From Bacteroidales bacterium (GTDB lineage Bacteria > Bacteroidota > Bacteroidia > Bacteroidales > UBA932), in contig JAILAO010000045.1 in assembly GCA_024681565.1 (NCBI GenBank), positions 1 through 32,344 of the forward strand: 32,344 nucleotides of DNA, in the 5' to 3' direction. The notes below the pieces were generated by a model. The model was not told where the DNA came from. It searched no databases and saw only the letters and a program-made list of their open reading frames with translations. This document shows, piece after piece, positions 23,768 to 32,344 of this stretch (the stretch's first letter is position 1; each line of letters opens with the position of its first letter). The translations under genes and the position numbers were made by a program.

Positions 23768-26583
23768 ATGCTTTCTTCTTGAAAAAACAATGCCACGGAA
23801 TCATCCGGGTCCGTCCGGTCTTCTTCGACATACCAGAGCCTGGCCTCAGCCACCTCATAGCCGAGCGAACGGTACAGACGCACATAGCGGCGCAGCTGAT
23901 ATCGGTAGCCCTCCTCCTCGTGACCGAACTTGAAATCCAGGATCGTCGCGCGGCGGCCGTCCACGATGACGCGGTCGGGACGGGACTCGGAGCCGTCGGC
24001 CCCCAGGACCGTCCGTTCGTTGTAGATCCGCAGTTGCGGACCGGGGGCCTCCGGGAACCAGTCCGGATGCGCGGCGATCCGGCTGCGCAGCATCTGCCGG
24101 GCCTGTTCGCCCTGCCGGGCATCCAGCTGTCCGTCACGGACGGCGGCATCCACGGCGGCATCCAGGTCGGAAGGCACCCTGACCTTGGACAGGATGTCGT
24201 GGAGGACGATGCCGCGCAGGCGCGGCGAGGCGTCCGCGCCGACCTCCCCTTCTGTCCCGAAGAAATCGTCCGCCTCCCGGGACGGGACCAGTCGTCCGTC
24301 AAGCGCCACGGAAGGGTACTCCGCCGGGAAGTCCGACTCCGCCGCAGCCGATTTGCGCTCCAGCCGGCTGAAATCATAGGGGCTGCCGGTCCGGAACTCC
24401 TCCACCCCGCCCAGGAAGGCATAGAGGATCTCCGAGAAGTTGCCATATTCCGGACGGCCCTTCGCCACGGACTCCCGGCATTTCTTCGAGGGCGGCTTCG
24501 CAATGACATGCAGCCACTTCCCCGCCCGGGTCAGCGCCACATAGAAAAGGTTGATGTTGTCCACCAGCTGCTGGCGCCGTTCGCGTCGGACCGATCCGTC
24601 GAACAGGCTCGCCTCGGCGAGAGAGCCCAGACTGACCGGATAGATTCCGGCGACCTCCGGACTGAAAGGCGTCCCGTCCGTCTCCAGGCGGCTCCAATGC
24701 ACGCCGGATTTGTAAAGGTCGACCTTTTCGGCAAAAGGGAAAATGACATAGGGGAACTCGAGTCCCTTGGATTTGTGGATGGTCAGGATCCGTACGGAAG
24801 CCGTATTCTCGGGCGAGCCGATATAGAAATCATTCTCCTCCCAATGCCGGAGGAAATAACGCAGATTGTTGCCGTTGGCCTGCACCCAGTTCTGAAGTTC
24901 ATCCATAAAAGCCTGGACGAACAGGATCTGCCCGTCGAGACATTTCGGATCGGCGGTAAGCATCTCGCGGATCAGGCCCTCGCAGAAATCCACCAGCGAA
25001 TGATACTCCGCCGGAAAAGTCAGGGACATCGAATCCGCCAGGTAACGGCCTATCCTGTCGTCGGGATTCTCGTAGCAGCTCAGCAGGGACACCAGACGCC
25101 GGACTGCGGGCGAAGATTTGAGATGGAGCGAATCATCGGAGATAACCGGGATGCGGTTCCCGATCAGGTAGGAAGCGATGGCCGCCCCTTCCTTCTTGTT
25201 TCGCACAAGCACGGCGATATCACCCCACTGCGCTTGCGCGGCACGGGCCTCCCGGACCGACGCCAGCACGGCGGACAGCTGGTCCTCGCAGAAGGAAACG
25301 TGCACGGCTCCGGGCTGCGGATCTTTTTTCATCACCTTCTGCACGACGTCGGCATAGATCTCCTGCAGGCCGAGCAGGCCGGCGGCATAGGAGAAGAAGC
25401 CGCCGTTGAAACCGACCACCGTCCGGGCACTCCGCCAATTGCCTTCCATGGGCTCCACCCGGGCCTGCGGGAAGGTCCGTTCCACCTCGCTGCCCAGCAG
25501 TTCCCAGTCCGAATCGCGGAAACGGTAGATGCTTTGCTTGACGTCGCCCACCACCAGGCTGCCGCCCGTCTTGGACTCGCTCTCCCGGAGCAGGGGCAGG
25601 AAATTCTCCCACTGGATGTGCGAAGTGTCCTGGAACTCGTCGAGCAGGAAATGGTCGTAGCGGACGCCCAGTTTCTCATAGACGAAGGGCGCGTCGGAGC
25701 CGGCGATGATGTCCCGCAGAAGGGTGTTGGACTCATCCAGGCACAGTACGTTCTTTTCGGTGGCCAGGGCTTTGAAGGCCGGATAGAACTCGCCGGCCAG
25801 CCCCAGGCGGAACAGCAGGCCGTCCAGCAGGAAGGCGGTGCAATAGGTCCGGTAGCGCCCGTCGAACAGGTCAGACAGGGCCTCGGAAGCCTTGAGCGCC
25901 CGCTTGCCGGGCATCTTGATCAGCTCTCCGGGCCTGACTTCCACCCCGAGGGCCTCCGCCCGTTTGCTGAAATCAGCAATCACGGTGCGGCATTCACTCC
26001 GGATCGTTTTCAGCCGTTCTTTCGAAAACGCTTCCTCCCCCGACAGCTGATAGCGCTCGGACATTTGCCGGAACTCTTCGTTCTTCAACAGTTTGCCGAT
26101 CTCCAGCAGGCCTTCGTCCACACGGTAGCGACGGCCCTGCTCCAACGTATCCGCCAGGCTGGAACGGATCCAGTCCAGCAGTTCCCGATCGTCCTCGGTC
26201 AGGGAATCCAGGATACGGTCCATCGTCTCGGCGATGAGCGAATCCTTGTCCAGCTCGACCTGATAGTCGGCGAACTGGCCGATCTCCCGGGAGAAAGCCT
26301 TCAGGGTCTGCTGGAAGAACCTGTCGATGGTGCTGACGGAGAAAGCCCCGTAATCATGCAGCAGATCCGTGAGCAGGACCTGCGCCCCGGGGTCGGTCTG
26401 CGCCAGTGCGGAAAGATCGCGCAGGATCCTTTCCTTCATCTCGGCCGTCGCCTTGTTGGTGAAGGTCACCGCCAGGATATGGCGGTAAGGATGCGGCTCG
26501 CGGCTGGCAAGCAGCAGATCGATATAGGTCTTGGAAAGCTGGTAGGTCTTGCCCGAACCGGCACTGGCTTTGAGAATCTTCAT
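23764..26583 (-). CDS. AddA-like UvrD/RecB family helicase-nuclease
   Basis: Walker A KASAGSGKTYQLS; AVTFTNKATAEMKERIL; FLLDEFQDTSHIQWENF; LTIHKSKGLEFPYVIFPF; nuclease motif RPDRVIVDGRRATILDFKFG. Confidence 0.92.
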   Translation of the reverse strand: MKILKASAGSGKTYQLSKTYIDLLLASREPHPYRHILAVTFTNKATAEMKERILRDLSALAQTDPGAQVLLTDLLHDYGAFSVSTIDRFFQQTLKAFSREIGQFADYQVELDKDSLIAETMDRILDSLTEDDRELLDWIRSSLADTLEQGRRYRVDEGLLEIGKLLKNEEFRQMSERYQLSGEEAFSKERLKTIRSECRTVIADFSKRAEALGVEVRPGELIKMPGKRALKASEALSDLFDGRYRTYCTAFLLDGLLFRLGLAGEFYPAFKALATEKNVLCLDESNTLLRDIIAGSDAPFVYEKLGVRYDHFLLDEFQDTSHIQWENFLPLLRESESKTGGSLVVGDVKQSIYRFRDSDWELLGSEVERTFPQARVEPMEGNWRSARTVVGFNGGFFSYAAGLLGLQEIYADVVQKVMKKDPQPGAVHVSFCEDQLSAVLASVREARAAQAQWGDIAVLVRNKKEGAAIASYLIGNRIPVISDDSLHLKSSPAVRRLVSLLSCYENPDDRIGRYLADSMSLTFPAEYHSLVDFCEGLIREMLTADPKCLDGQILFVQAFMDELQNWVQANGNNLRYFLRHWEENDFYIGSPENTASVRILTIHKSKGLEFPYVIFPFAEKVDLYKSGVHWSRLETDGTPFSPEVAGIYPVSLGSLAEASLFDGSVRRERRQQLVDNINLFYVALTRAGKWLHVIAKPPSKKCRESVAKGRPEYGNFSEILYAFLGGVEEFRTGSPYDFSRLERKSAAAESDFPAEYPSVALDGRLVPSREADDFFGTEGEVGADASPRLRGIVLHDILSKVRVPSDLDAAVDAAVRDGQLDARQGEQARQMLRSRIAAHPDWFPEAPGPQLRIYNERTVLGADGSESRPDRVIVDGRRATILDFKFGHEEEGYRYQLRRYVRLYRSLGYEVAEARLWYVEEDRTDPDDSVALFFQEESI

Positions 26584-29408
26584 CGTCCGCAGATACTTTT
26601 GAAATCACACCATTCACAAGCCCGGACATCCCCCGTCCGCCGGAAAGGAACGGAGAGGTCGGCGATCTCGGAGAGCAGGCCGGAGACACGCTCCTCCATC
26701 AAACGGAGGAAACGGTCATTGAGCGCGACGTTTTCCACGCTGTGTACGAACAGCCGGGAAGTCTGATAGATCGAATTGACGATGCGCTGCCCCTGCAGGG
26801 CTTCGTCACCGGCAACGAAACGGTCGTAAAGATAGAGCTGCAAGGCAATCTTGGGCCGTTTCTGGTTGTCCGGACCGAAGAGTCTGTCCACCACCTCATC
26901 GGCATTCTCCTCCGTGATCAGGAAGTCTTCATCCGTCACCTTGCCGGTCTTGTAATCCACCACGCGGACCTCACCGGGCACCAGACTGTCCAGCCGGTCG
27001 ATGTAACCGATGAAACGGAACCCGCCGATCTCCGCCCTCCGGTCTATCTCGAGCCCGTAGATGCGGAAATAGTCCCGGCCGGATCCTGTGAGCAGTTCCA
27101 GGTCGCGCTGCACGGCTTTGCGCACATAGCTGCAGACCAGGTCTTCAAAAATGATATTGCGCCCCGTCACCTCGAAAGCGTTCAGGAACTTCAGGATGCG
27201 GGCGCGCACCTTTTCCTGGATCAGCGAGCCTTTCAGGACGGTCTGCAGCCATTCCCGGGAAACCTTCCGGTCCGGCCGGTCATAGAGTTCCTGCATCGTC
27301 TCATGGAAGACATTGCCGATGTCGTTCGCTTCCAGCGTTTCCGCGACTTCGCCCTGCTCCTTGAGGCCGCACACGCTGCTGTAGTAAAACTTCACCGGAC
27401 AGGTCAGATAATTCTGCAGTGCGGAAGCCGAAAGGTATTTCTCCCGGAGGATATCCAGGTGTTCCTGCGTCTTTTCGACCGGGCCTTCTTCTGCGGTCTG
27501 ACCGATCTCCGCCCGCAGGACATACCGGTGGACGGGAACGCCGAAATGCAATTCCAGCTGTTTGATATAGCGGCTCTCTTCGCCGCCCTTGATGCCTTCG
27601 GTCCGGGAGTCGAAGAGCAGCCAGACCTGGCTGGCCCGCTGGATCATCCGATAGAAATAATAGGCCCAGACCGCATCCTGATACTCATAGGTGGGCAGTC
27701 CGAAACCGCGGCGGAGTTCCGCCGGAACGAACGAAGCCGACACGCTGCGACGGGGGAAAATCCCTTCGTTGCAGCTCAACAGGATGATATGGTCGAAATC
27801 CAGGGCACGCGTCTCCAGCGGCCCCATGACCTGCAGGCCCTTGAGCGGTTCACCGCGGAAAGGGACCGAAGCCGCACCGAGCAGCTTGGACAGCAGGCGG
27901 AAATAGGTGGCGGGCAGGATCTGCAGGTCATAATTGCGCAGACGGCCGACCGCCAGATAGTACGCACGGACGAAATCGAGTTCCAGCGCCATGTCGGGCA
28001 TGTCCCGGAGCGCCGTCCCCAGATGGCCCAGCAAAGCGGCCTGATAGTCTTCCAGGGCCCGGACAGCCGCAGCATCCCGCTCACCGGGCGCGCGCACGAC
28101 TGCCTGGAAGATCCAGTCGAACACCGGCAGCCCGGACAGATCCTCCCGGGGGATATAATAACGGGCCTGCTTGCGGACGGCAGCCGCTTTTGCGAGGCCT
28201 TCCTCCCCCGCCAGGGCCTTGAAGATACTGTTGGAGAAGATGGACCACACCTGCCTGTGGTAGAAGTACCATTGCCCGTCCTTTTCACGCAGGTGCATCT
28301 GCAGGGCGGCGACATCGTCCATCAGGGCGCTCAGGGCGCTGCCGCCCATCGGATAGCCCATCGTCACGTTGATGTCCCGGATACGTTCGGGCAGGGAGTT
28401 CATGACCGGGATCAGCATGTTTTCGTCCGGCAGGACGACCGCCGTCTCGATGCCTCCCGCCCCCAGCCTGTCCAGAATGGCAGGGATCTGCTTGGCCTGT
28501 CCGACGGCGGAAGGGACGCTGAGCACGTGGATCTCCGGGACGGGCAGGCCGTCCGGATCGGGATCGAAGGCCTGGGGGAATTCCAGGACATTTTCCGACA
28601 GGAACCTGGAGGATTTGTTGTGCCTGTCCCGTATCCAGTCGCTGCTGTAGTCCCAGCTGAATTCCGCCAGCCGCGCGTCGCGCAGGCGGCGCATCAGCAG
28701 CTTCTCACACTCGTTCAGGGCATTGAGTCCCACGAAGACGAACTTCTGCACACCGCCGAAACGATCCTGCAGCAGGTCCACGGCCGGCGTCTCCTGCAAC
28801 CGGTCCGCCAGCATGCGGTACACCTGTCCTTCGTAGGCCAGGCCCTTTTCACGGAGGGAAGCATTGAAATTCCGGTACAGCGGGAGCAGGATGTCCCAGA
28901 TGCGGCGGAATTCTTCCTTGTATTTGCCGCCGGTCTTGAAGTGCGAAAGGAACTGGCGGATGGCCGCCACCTGCCCTTCTTCGAGGTATTCAAAACCGTC
29001 CTGCAGCGCACGGAAATCGGCGATGTTCGTGAAAAGTTTCTCCGGATCGACCCGATACTTGTCCACGTCGTTGAAATCCGCAAGCAGCACGCCGCCCCAG
29101 AAGATGAAATCATCCAAGGGCTCCGCCGTCGCGCCGGAAGCCTCGTAGAGCGGTTTGTAACAGTCGTAAAGGGTCAGCAGCAGGTGGACCTGGTCCGTCT
29201 GGGTCCGGACACCGGCAAGCTCATAGAAGAAGTCGTTCATCGTGAACAGCTCCGGAGCGATCGCCGGCTGCGCGGCCCGGGCAGCACAGGATCCCAGATA
29301 CTTGCGGAAAAAGGCCAGGGCACGGCGGTTGGGAAAGACAAAGCAGCACCGCTCTGTCTCTCCCTGGGCAAAATAATGCCGGGCGACCTGGTCGAGGAAC
29401 GGAGTCAT
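26580..29408 (-). CDS. AddB-like PD-(D/E)XK nuclease family protein
   Basis: RFIGYIDRLDSLVPGEVRVVDYKTGKV (nuclease core), candidate Fe-S cysteines LTCPVKFYY and CEWCDFKSICGR, 4 nt overlap with AddA-like gene. Confidence 0.87.
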   Translation of the reverse strand: MTPFLDQVARHYFAQGETERCCFVFPNRRALAFFRKYLGSCAARAAQPAIAPELFTMNDFFYELAGVRTQTDQVHLLLTLYDCYKPLYEASGATAEPLDDFIFWGGVLLADFNDVDKYRVDPEKLFTNIADFRALQDGFEYLEEGQVAAIRQFLSHFKTGGKYKEEFRRIWDILLPLYRNFNASLREKGLAYEGQVYRMLADRLQETPAVDLLQDRFGGVQKFVFVGLNALNECEKLLMRRLRDARLAEFSWDYSSDWIRDRHNKSSRFLSENVLEFPQAFDPDPDGLPVPEIHVLSVPSAVGQAKQIPAILDRLGAGGIETAVVLPDENMLIPVMNSLPERIRDINVTMGYPMGGSALSALMDDVAALQMHLREKDGQWYFYHRQVWSIFSNSIFKALAGEEGLAKAAAVRKQARYYIPREDLSGLPVFDWIFQAVVRAPGERDAAAVRALEDYQAALLGHLGTALRDMPDMALELDFVRAYYLAVGRLRNYDLQILPATYFRLLSKLLGAASVPFRGEPLKGLQVMGPLETRALDFDHIILLSCNEGIFPRRSVSASFVPAELRRGFGLPTYEYQDAVWAYYFYRMIQRASQVWLLFDSRTEGIKGGEESRYIKQLELHFGVPVHRYVLRAEIGQTAEEGPVEKTQEHLDILREKYLSASALQNYLTCPVKFYYSSVCGLKEQGEVAETLEANDIGNVFHETMQELYDRPDRKVSREWLQTVLKGSLIQEKVRARILKFLNAFEVTGRNIIFEDLVCSYVRKAVQRDLELLTGSGRDYFRIYGLEIDRRAEIGGFRFIGYIDRLDSLVPGEVRVVDYKTGKVTDEDFLITEENADEVVDRLFGPDNQKRPKIALQLYLYDRFVAGDEALQGQRIVNSIYQTSRLFVHSVENVALNDRFLRLMEERVSGLLSEIADLSVPFRRTGDVRACEWCDFKSICGR

Positions 29409-29411
29409 CCG

Positions 29412-30782
29412 TTACTCCTCCCCGAGGAACATCGGATCCCAGGCAGGGAGCATGACCGGCTGCTGGTCCAGCATCTTCAGCACGTCGGCGGGGACGAACT
29501 GCTTCTCCACCACGAGCCGGAACATGTACTCATTGAACCATTCGTCGGTCATGATGATGTTGCCCTGGTAGCCGGAAGTGGCTCCCCAGCTGTTCTCCAC
29601 CATCCATTTCGACGGCCTGCCGTCCTTGAGGTCCACGGCAATGAGGGTCATCGCATGAGAAGATCCGCTCGCGTGGGTCATCACGCGTTCGCGCTTGTCC
29701 ATCGACAGGTCGACCCCCAGGAGGGACTCATAGTCGAAGTTCCGCAGGTCGGCCACGCCTTTGGCGCGGTCGAGGAACTTCCCGACGTCACAGGAGAAAT
29801 ACATCGCCTTGTTGGCTTTGATGGACGCGATGGCCATCTCCTTGATGCGTTCGATGGGGAGGTTGACATAGAGCCAGTTCTGTCCGTCATAGAGATGGCG
29901 GTCATACTGGATCTCATAGACCTTGCCGTACTCGCGGCAGGGGTCGTTCATCAGCATCACATAGTTGTGCTCCAGGTCATAACCCAACAGTTCCTGGTAG
30001 AAAGCCTGCGGGGTATAGGTCCTGCCTTTCCAGCTGAACTCCGTGGGGGGTACGCCCAGGCAGAGGGCCAGGACATGATAGACATCCTTGAGCATCTCCG
30101 TCTTCTGTTTCTCCAGGTAGGCCGGCAGGTCCCTGGCCTTCACGCCGGCAGGCGTCTGACGGAGCTTGAGTCCATCGCGGCGGAGCAGGGTCCTGAGCTG
30201 GGTGGCCATCGCGGAGGTGCTGTTGGCCGAAAGGGTCTCGGGCATCACGCCAGCAGGGACCACGCCGTATTTCGTCACCAGGTTCGCCACGCCGGTGAAG
30301 GTGCCGCCGTCGCTGATCGGGTTGCTGAACAGCCAGTCCACCTCACGGTCGTCGAAGGCCTTGTCGCGGGTGTCGATGACGGCCTGCAGGAAGAGGTTGG
30401 CCTTTTCGAGCTGGTCGTAGAAGAAGTTGTAATTCTGGGAAAAACGGAAATCCCCCAGGCCGTGCCTGTCAGCCGCAGCGGCGCGCAGGACGTTGAGCCC
30501 GGTGAACAGCCAGCAGCGGCCGGAAGACTTCTGGTCGGTGATGCCCCAGGTCTTGACCCGGTCCGTAAACTCCGTATCGATCATCGCGGCGTTCTCGGCG
30601 TTGGCGGCCAGGACGGTGATGGATGCGGCATTGAGGGCATTGCGGAGCGCTTTGTCGGAGGCATTGCCTTCATATCCGGTCCGGATCTCGGAAAGCATCT
30701 CCGGAGTGATACTGCCCTTGGGCTGGGCGGTGGCGCCGATGCAGAGAAGCGCCAGCGTAAGGAGGGTAAGCGATTTCTTCAT
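29412..30782 (-). CDS. Secreted C1B-family aminopeptidase C / bleomycin hydrolase
   Basis: Signal MKKSLTLLTLALLCIGATAQ; catalytic Cys DQKSSGRCWLFTGLNVLR, His HASGSSHAMTLIAVD, Asn MVENSWGATSG. Confidence 0.92.
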   Translation of the reverse strand: MKKSLTLLTLALLCIGATAQPKGSITPEMLSEIRTGYEGNASDKALRNALNAASITVLAANAENAAMIDTEFTDRVKTWGITDQKSSGRCWLFTGLNVLRAAAADRHGLGDFRFSQNYNFFYDQLEKANLFLQAVIDTRDKAFDDREVDWLFSNPISDGGTFTGVANLVTKYGVVPAGVMPETLSANSTSAMATQLRTLLRRDGLKLRQTPAGVKARDLPAYLEKQKTEMLKDVYHVLALCLGVPPTEFSWKGRTYTPQAFYQELLGYDLEHNYVMLMNDPCREYGKVYEIQYDRHLYDGQNWLYVNLPIERIKEMAIASIKANKAMYFSCDVGKFLDRAKGVADLRNFDYESLLGVDLSMDKRERVMTHASGSSHAMTLIAVDLKDGRPSKWMVENSWGATSGYQGNIIMTDEWFNEYMFRLVVEKQFVPADVLKMLDQQPVMLPAWDPMFLGEE

Positions 30783-30793
30783 ATTGCGTAGTG

Positions 30794-31909
30794 TTATTTG
30801 CGCAGGATGATCCGCTCGATGCGCCGGGGCACCGAGGTCAGGATTTCATATGGAATGGTTCCGAGGATGGCGGCCAGTTCCCCGACCGTCGGGTCTTCGC
30901 CGAAGATGGTCACGGTGTCGCCGACCTGCACGGGGATGCCCGTAACGTCGATCATGCACATGTCCATGCAGATGTTGCCGATGGTGGGTGCACGGTGTCC
31001 GTTGATGCTGAACGAAGCGGCCCCGCAGCCGAAGTGGCGGTCCAGACCGTCGGCATAGCCCACCGGGATGGTCGCGATGACCGTGCCGGACGGGGCGACA
31101 TGGCCGTGCCGGCCATAGCCGATGGTGCCGTCCCGGGGTCCCAGGGTCTTGACCTGCAGGACCTTGACTTTCAAGGATGCGACCGGGGCGAGATGCACGT
31201 CCGGCAGGGCGCTGATGCCATAGATCCCGATGCCCAGCCGTACCATATCGTGCTGGTACTGCGGGAAACGTTCGATGCCGGCAGAATTGAGCACATGCCA
31301 CATCGGTTTGTATCCCAGGGTGTCCGTGACAGCTCCGGCATTCGCCTCGAACAGAGCGATCTGTCCCAGGGTGAATTCATCCTCGGCCGGGTCTTCCGCA
31401 GCGGCAAGGTGCGAATAGATGCTCTTGACCCGTACCTCATCGTGCTGCCGGAGGAAATCCAGCAGGGCCGGCAGTTCGCCGGTCATGAAGCCGAGGCGGT
31501 GCATGCCCGTGTCGAGTTTGATGTGGATGGGGAAATCCTTGATCCCCCGCCCCCGCAATTCTGCACACAGGGCCGCCAGCGTATCGAGGTTGGGGATACC
31601 CGGTTCCAGGCGGTATTCGATCATCTCCGGGAAGAAGTCCGTCCCGGAAGTCAGGACCAGGATCGGCAGGGAGATACCGCTGCGGCGCAGCTCGACACCT
31701 TCGACCGGCAGGGCCACGGCCAGATAATCCGCTCCCTCACGCTGCATCATCGTGGCAAACTCCACGGCCCCGTGGCCGTAGGCGTTGGCCTTGACAAGCA
31801 CCAGCAGCTTCGTGGACGGCTTCAGCCGTCCGCGGAAATACCGGTAGTTGCTCCTGCAGGCGGGCAGGTGCAGCTCCAACCGTGAAAAGTCATTTTCCCC
31901 TTTGGACAT
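30794..31909 (-). CDS. alr: Alanine racemase
   Basis: PLP-lysine motif LLVLVKANAYGHGAVEFA; KLDTGMHRLGF; RLGIGIYGISALPD; IPVGYADGLDRHFG; IGNICMDMCMIDVTG. Confidence 0.95.
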   Translation of the reverse strand: MSKGENDFSRLELHLPACRSNYRYFRGRLKPSTKLLVLVKANAYGHGAVEFATMMQREGADYLAVALPVEGVELRRSGISLPILVLTSGTDFFPEMIEYRLEPGIPNLDTLAALCAELRGRGIKDFPIHIKLDTGMHRLGFMTGELPALLDFLRQHDEVRVKSIYSHLAAAEDPAEDEFTLGQIALFEANAGAVTDTLGYKPMWHVLNSAGIERFPQYQHDMVRLGIGIYGISALPDVHLAPVASLKVKVLQVKTLGPRDGTIGYGRHGHVAPSGTVIATIPVGYADGLDRHFGCGAASFSINGHRAPTIGNICMDMCMIDVTGIPVQVGDTVTIFGEDPTVGELAAILGTIPYEILTSVPRRIERIILRK

Positions 31910-31917
31910 ACAATTTA

Positions 31918-31925
31918 CAAATATA
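31918..31925 (-). promoter_or_regulatory. Candidate Bacteroidetes -7 element upstream of alr
   Basis: Minus-strand TATATTTG, 9 nt upstream of the alr ATG. Confidence 0.4.
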
Positions 31926-31956
31926 CGATTTTTTCCGCTTGGCTGTACTGGTTAAT

Positions 31957-31993
31957 ACAAAGACGCCGGACTGAAATAGTCCGGCGTCTTTGT
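31957..31993 (-). terminator. Intrinsic terminator downstream of rpmH
   Basis: ACAAAGACGCCGGACT-gaaat-AGTCCGGCGTCTTTGT: perfect 16 bp stem, 5 nt loop. Confidence 0.8.
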
Positions 31994-32009
31994 TCCTGGA
32001 AACGGCTGA

Positions 32010-32162
32010 TTACCAGCGATCCTCGGAGGAAACGGTGAGCTTCTTGCGACCGTGGGCGCGGCGGGATGCAAGAACCCGGCGTCCGTTCGGAGTGCTCATA
32101 CGCTCGCGGAAGCCATGCTTGTTGGCACGCTTGCGATTGGAGGGTTGATAAGTCCTTTTCAT
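32010..32162 (-). CDS. rpmH: 50S ribosomal protein L34
   Basis: Hand translation: [50 protein letters not shown]. Absent from the supplied ORF track. Confidence 0.97.
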   Translation of the reverse strand: MKRTYQPSNRKRANKHGFRERMSTPNGRRVLASRRAHGRKKLTVSSEDRW

Positions 32163-32181
32163 ATTTTCTATTTTTTAGTTT

Positions 32182-32344
32182 TCAGAATTTGGGAGGGCAA
32201 AGGTAATCTTTTCCGATTTCAATTACAAATTTTTCTGCAAAATATTCATCTTTCAGCCATTCATCGACCCGCCAGGTCCGGATTTTTCCGGGTTCGACCC
32301 GGCATTTGCGGACGAGTTCCGCGATCTCGGCGTTGACGTCCCCG
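32182..32344 (-). CDS. Partial CDS (C-terminus only), unknown product
   Basis: Open minus-strand frame from the window edge: GDVNAEIAELVRKCRVEPGKIRTWRVDEWLKDEYFAEKFVIEIGKDYLCPPKF*; GC-rich third positions in the upstream half match neighbouring genes. Confidence 0.5.
   Translation of the reverse strand, partial: GDVNAEIAELVRKCRVEPGKIRTWRVDEWLKDEYFAEKFVIEIGKDYLCPPKF
32198..32229 (-). promoter_or_regulatory. Bacteroidetes-type promoter for rpmH (-33 TTTG, N20, -7 TACCTTTG)
   Basis: Minus strand TTTG (32226-32229) and TACCTTTG (32198-32205), 20 nt spacing, about 36 nt upstream of the rpmH ATG. Confidence 0.7.

Noticed and set aside
23779-26766. 995 aa plus-strand ORF antisense to the AddA-like gene
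   Set aside because: Mirror of the codon bias of the AddA-like gene; no motif supports a product.
26742-30791. 1349 aa plus-strand ORF antisense to addB-like and pepC
   Set aside because: It spans two well-supported opposite-strand genes and their junction, has no recognisable domains and an unusual Arg/Gln/His/Val-rich composition. Long antisense ORFs are expected where GC-rich codon usage avoids TTA, CTA and TCA.
1-32344. Mobile elements, defence islands, tRNA/rRNA genes
   Set aside because: No transposase, integrase, restriction-modification, toxin-antitoxin, phage, tRNA or rRNA signatures were recognised; MazG here is the housekeeping pyrophosphohydrolase rather than a MazEF component.

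Overview
This 32.3 kb, GC-rich window looks like an ordinary Bacteroidales/Bacteroidetes chromosome segment. The assignment rests on TAnnTTTG-type promoters, DUF4290-FtsK, an AddAB-like pair, DUF3822-RsmD, GIN-domain and FISUMP proteins. I find about 26 complete protein-coding genes plus two partial genes at the window edges. They include: FabF-like synthase; prfA; a GNAT-like protein; mazG; CoA-transferase; an operon of NrnA-type DHH phosphoesterase, FKBP lipoprotein, MATE transporter and cytidylate-kinase-like protein; a pilin-like/DUF3822/rsmD operon; an ECF-sigma/membrane protein/GIN-domain cassette; ackA-pta; a minimal ComEC; a FISUMP lipoprotein; ApbE; DUF4290-ftsK; alr, pepC, AddB-like, AddA-like, LolA-like and lytic transglycosylase; and rpmH, which is missing from the supplied ORF track. 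I saw no CRISPR array, rRNA, tRNA, transposase, phage or obvious defence island. The best candidates for a second look are the ECF-sigma/GIN beta-repeat cassette, a pseudopilin-like protein co-translated with DUF3822 and RsmD, and an intrinsic terminator embedded in the 3' end of the convergent comEC-like gene. I found no convincing wholly new system. All family calls come from reading motifs by eye, with no database search.
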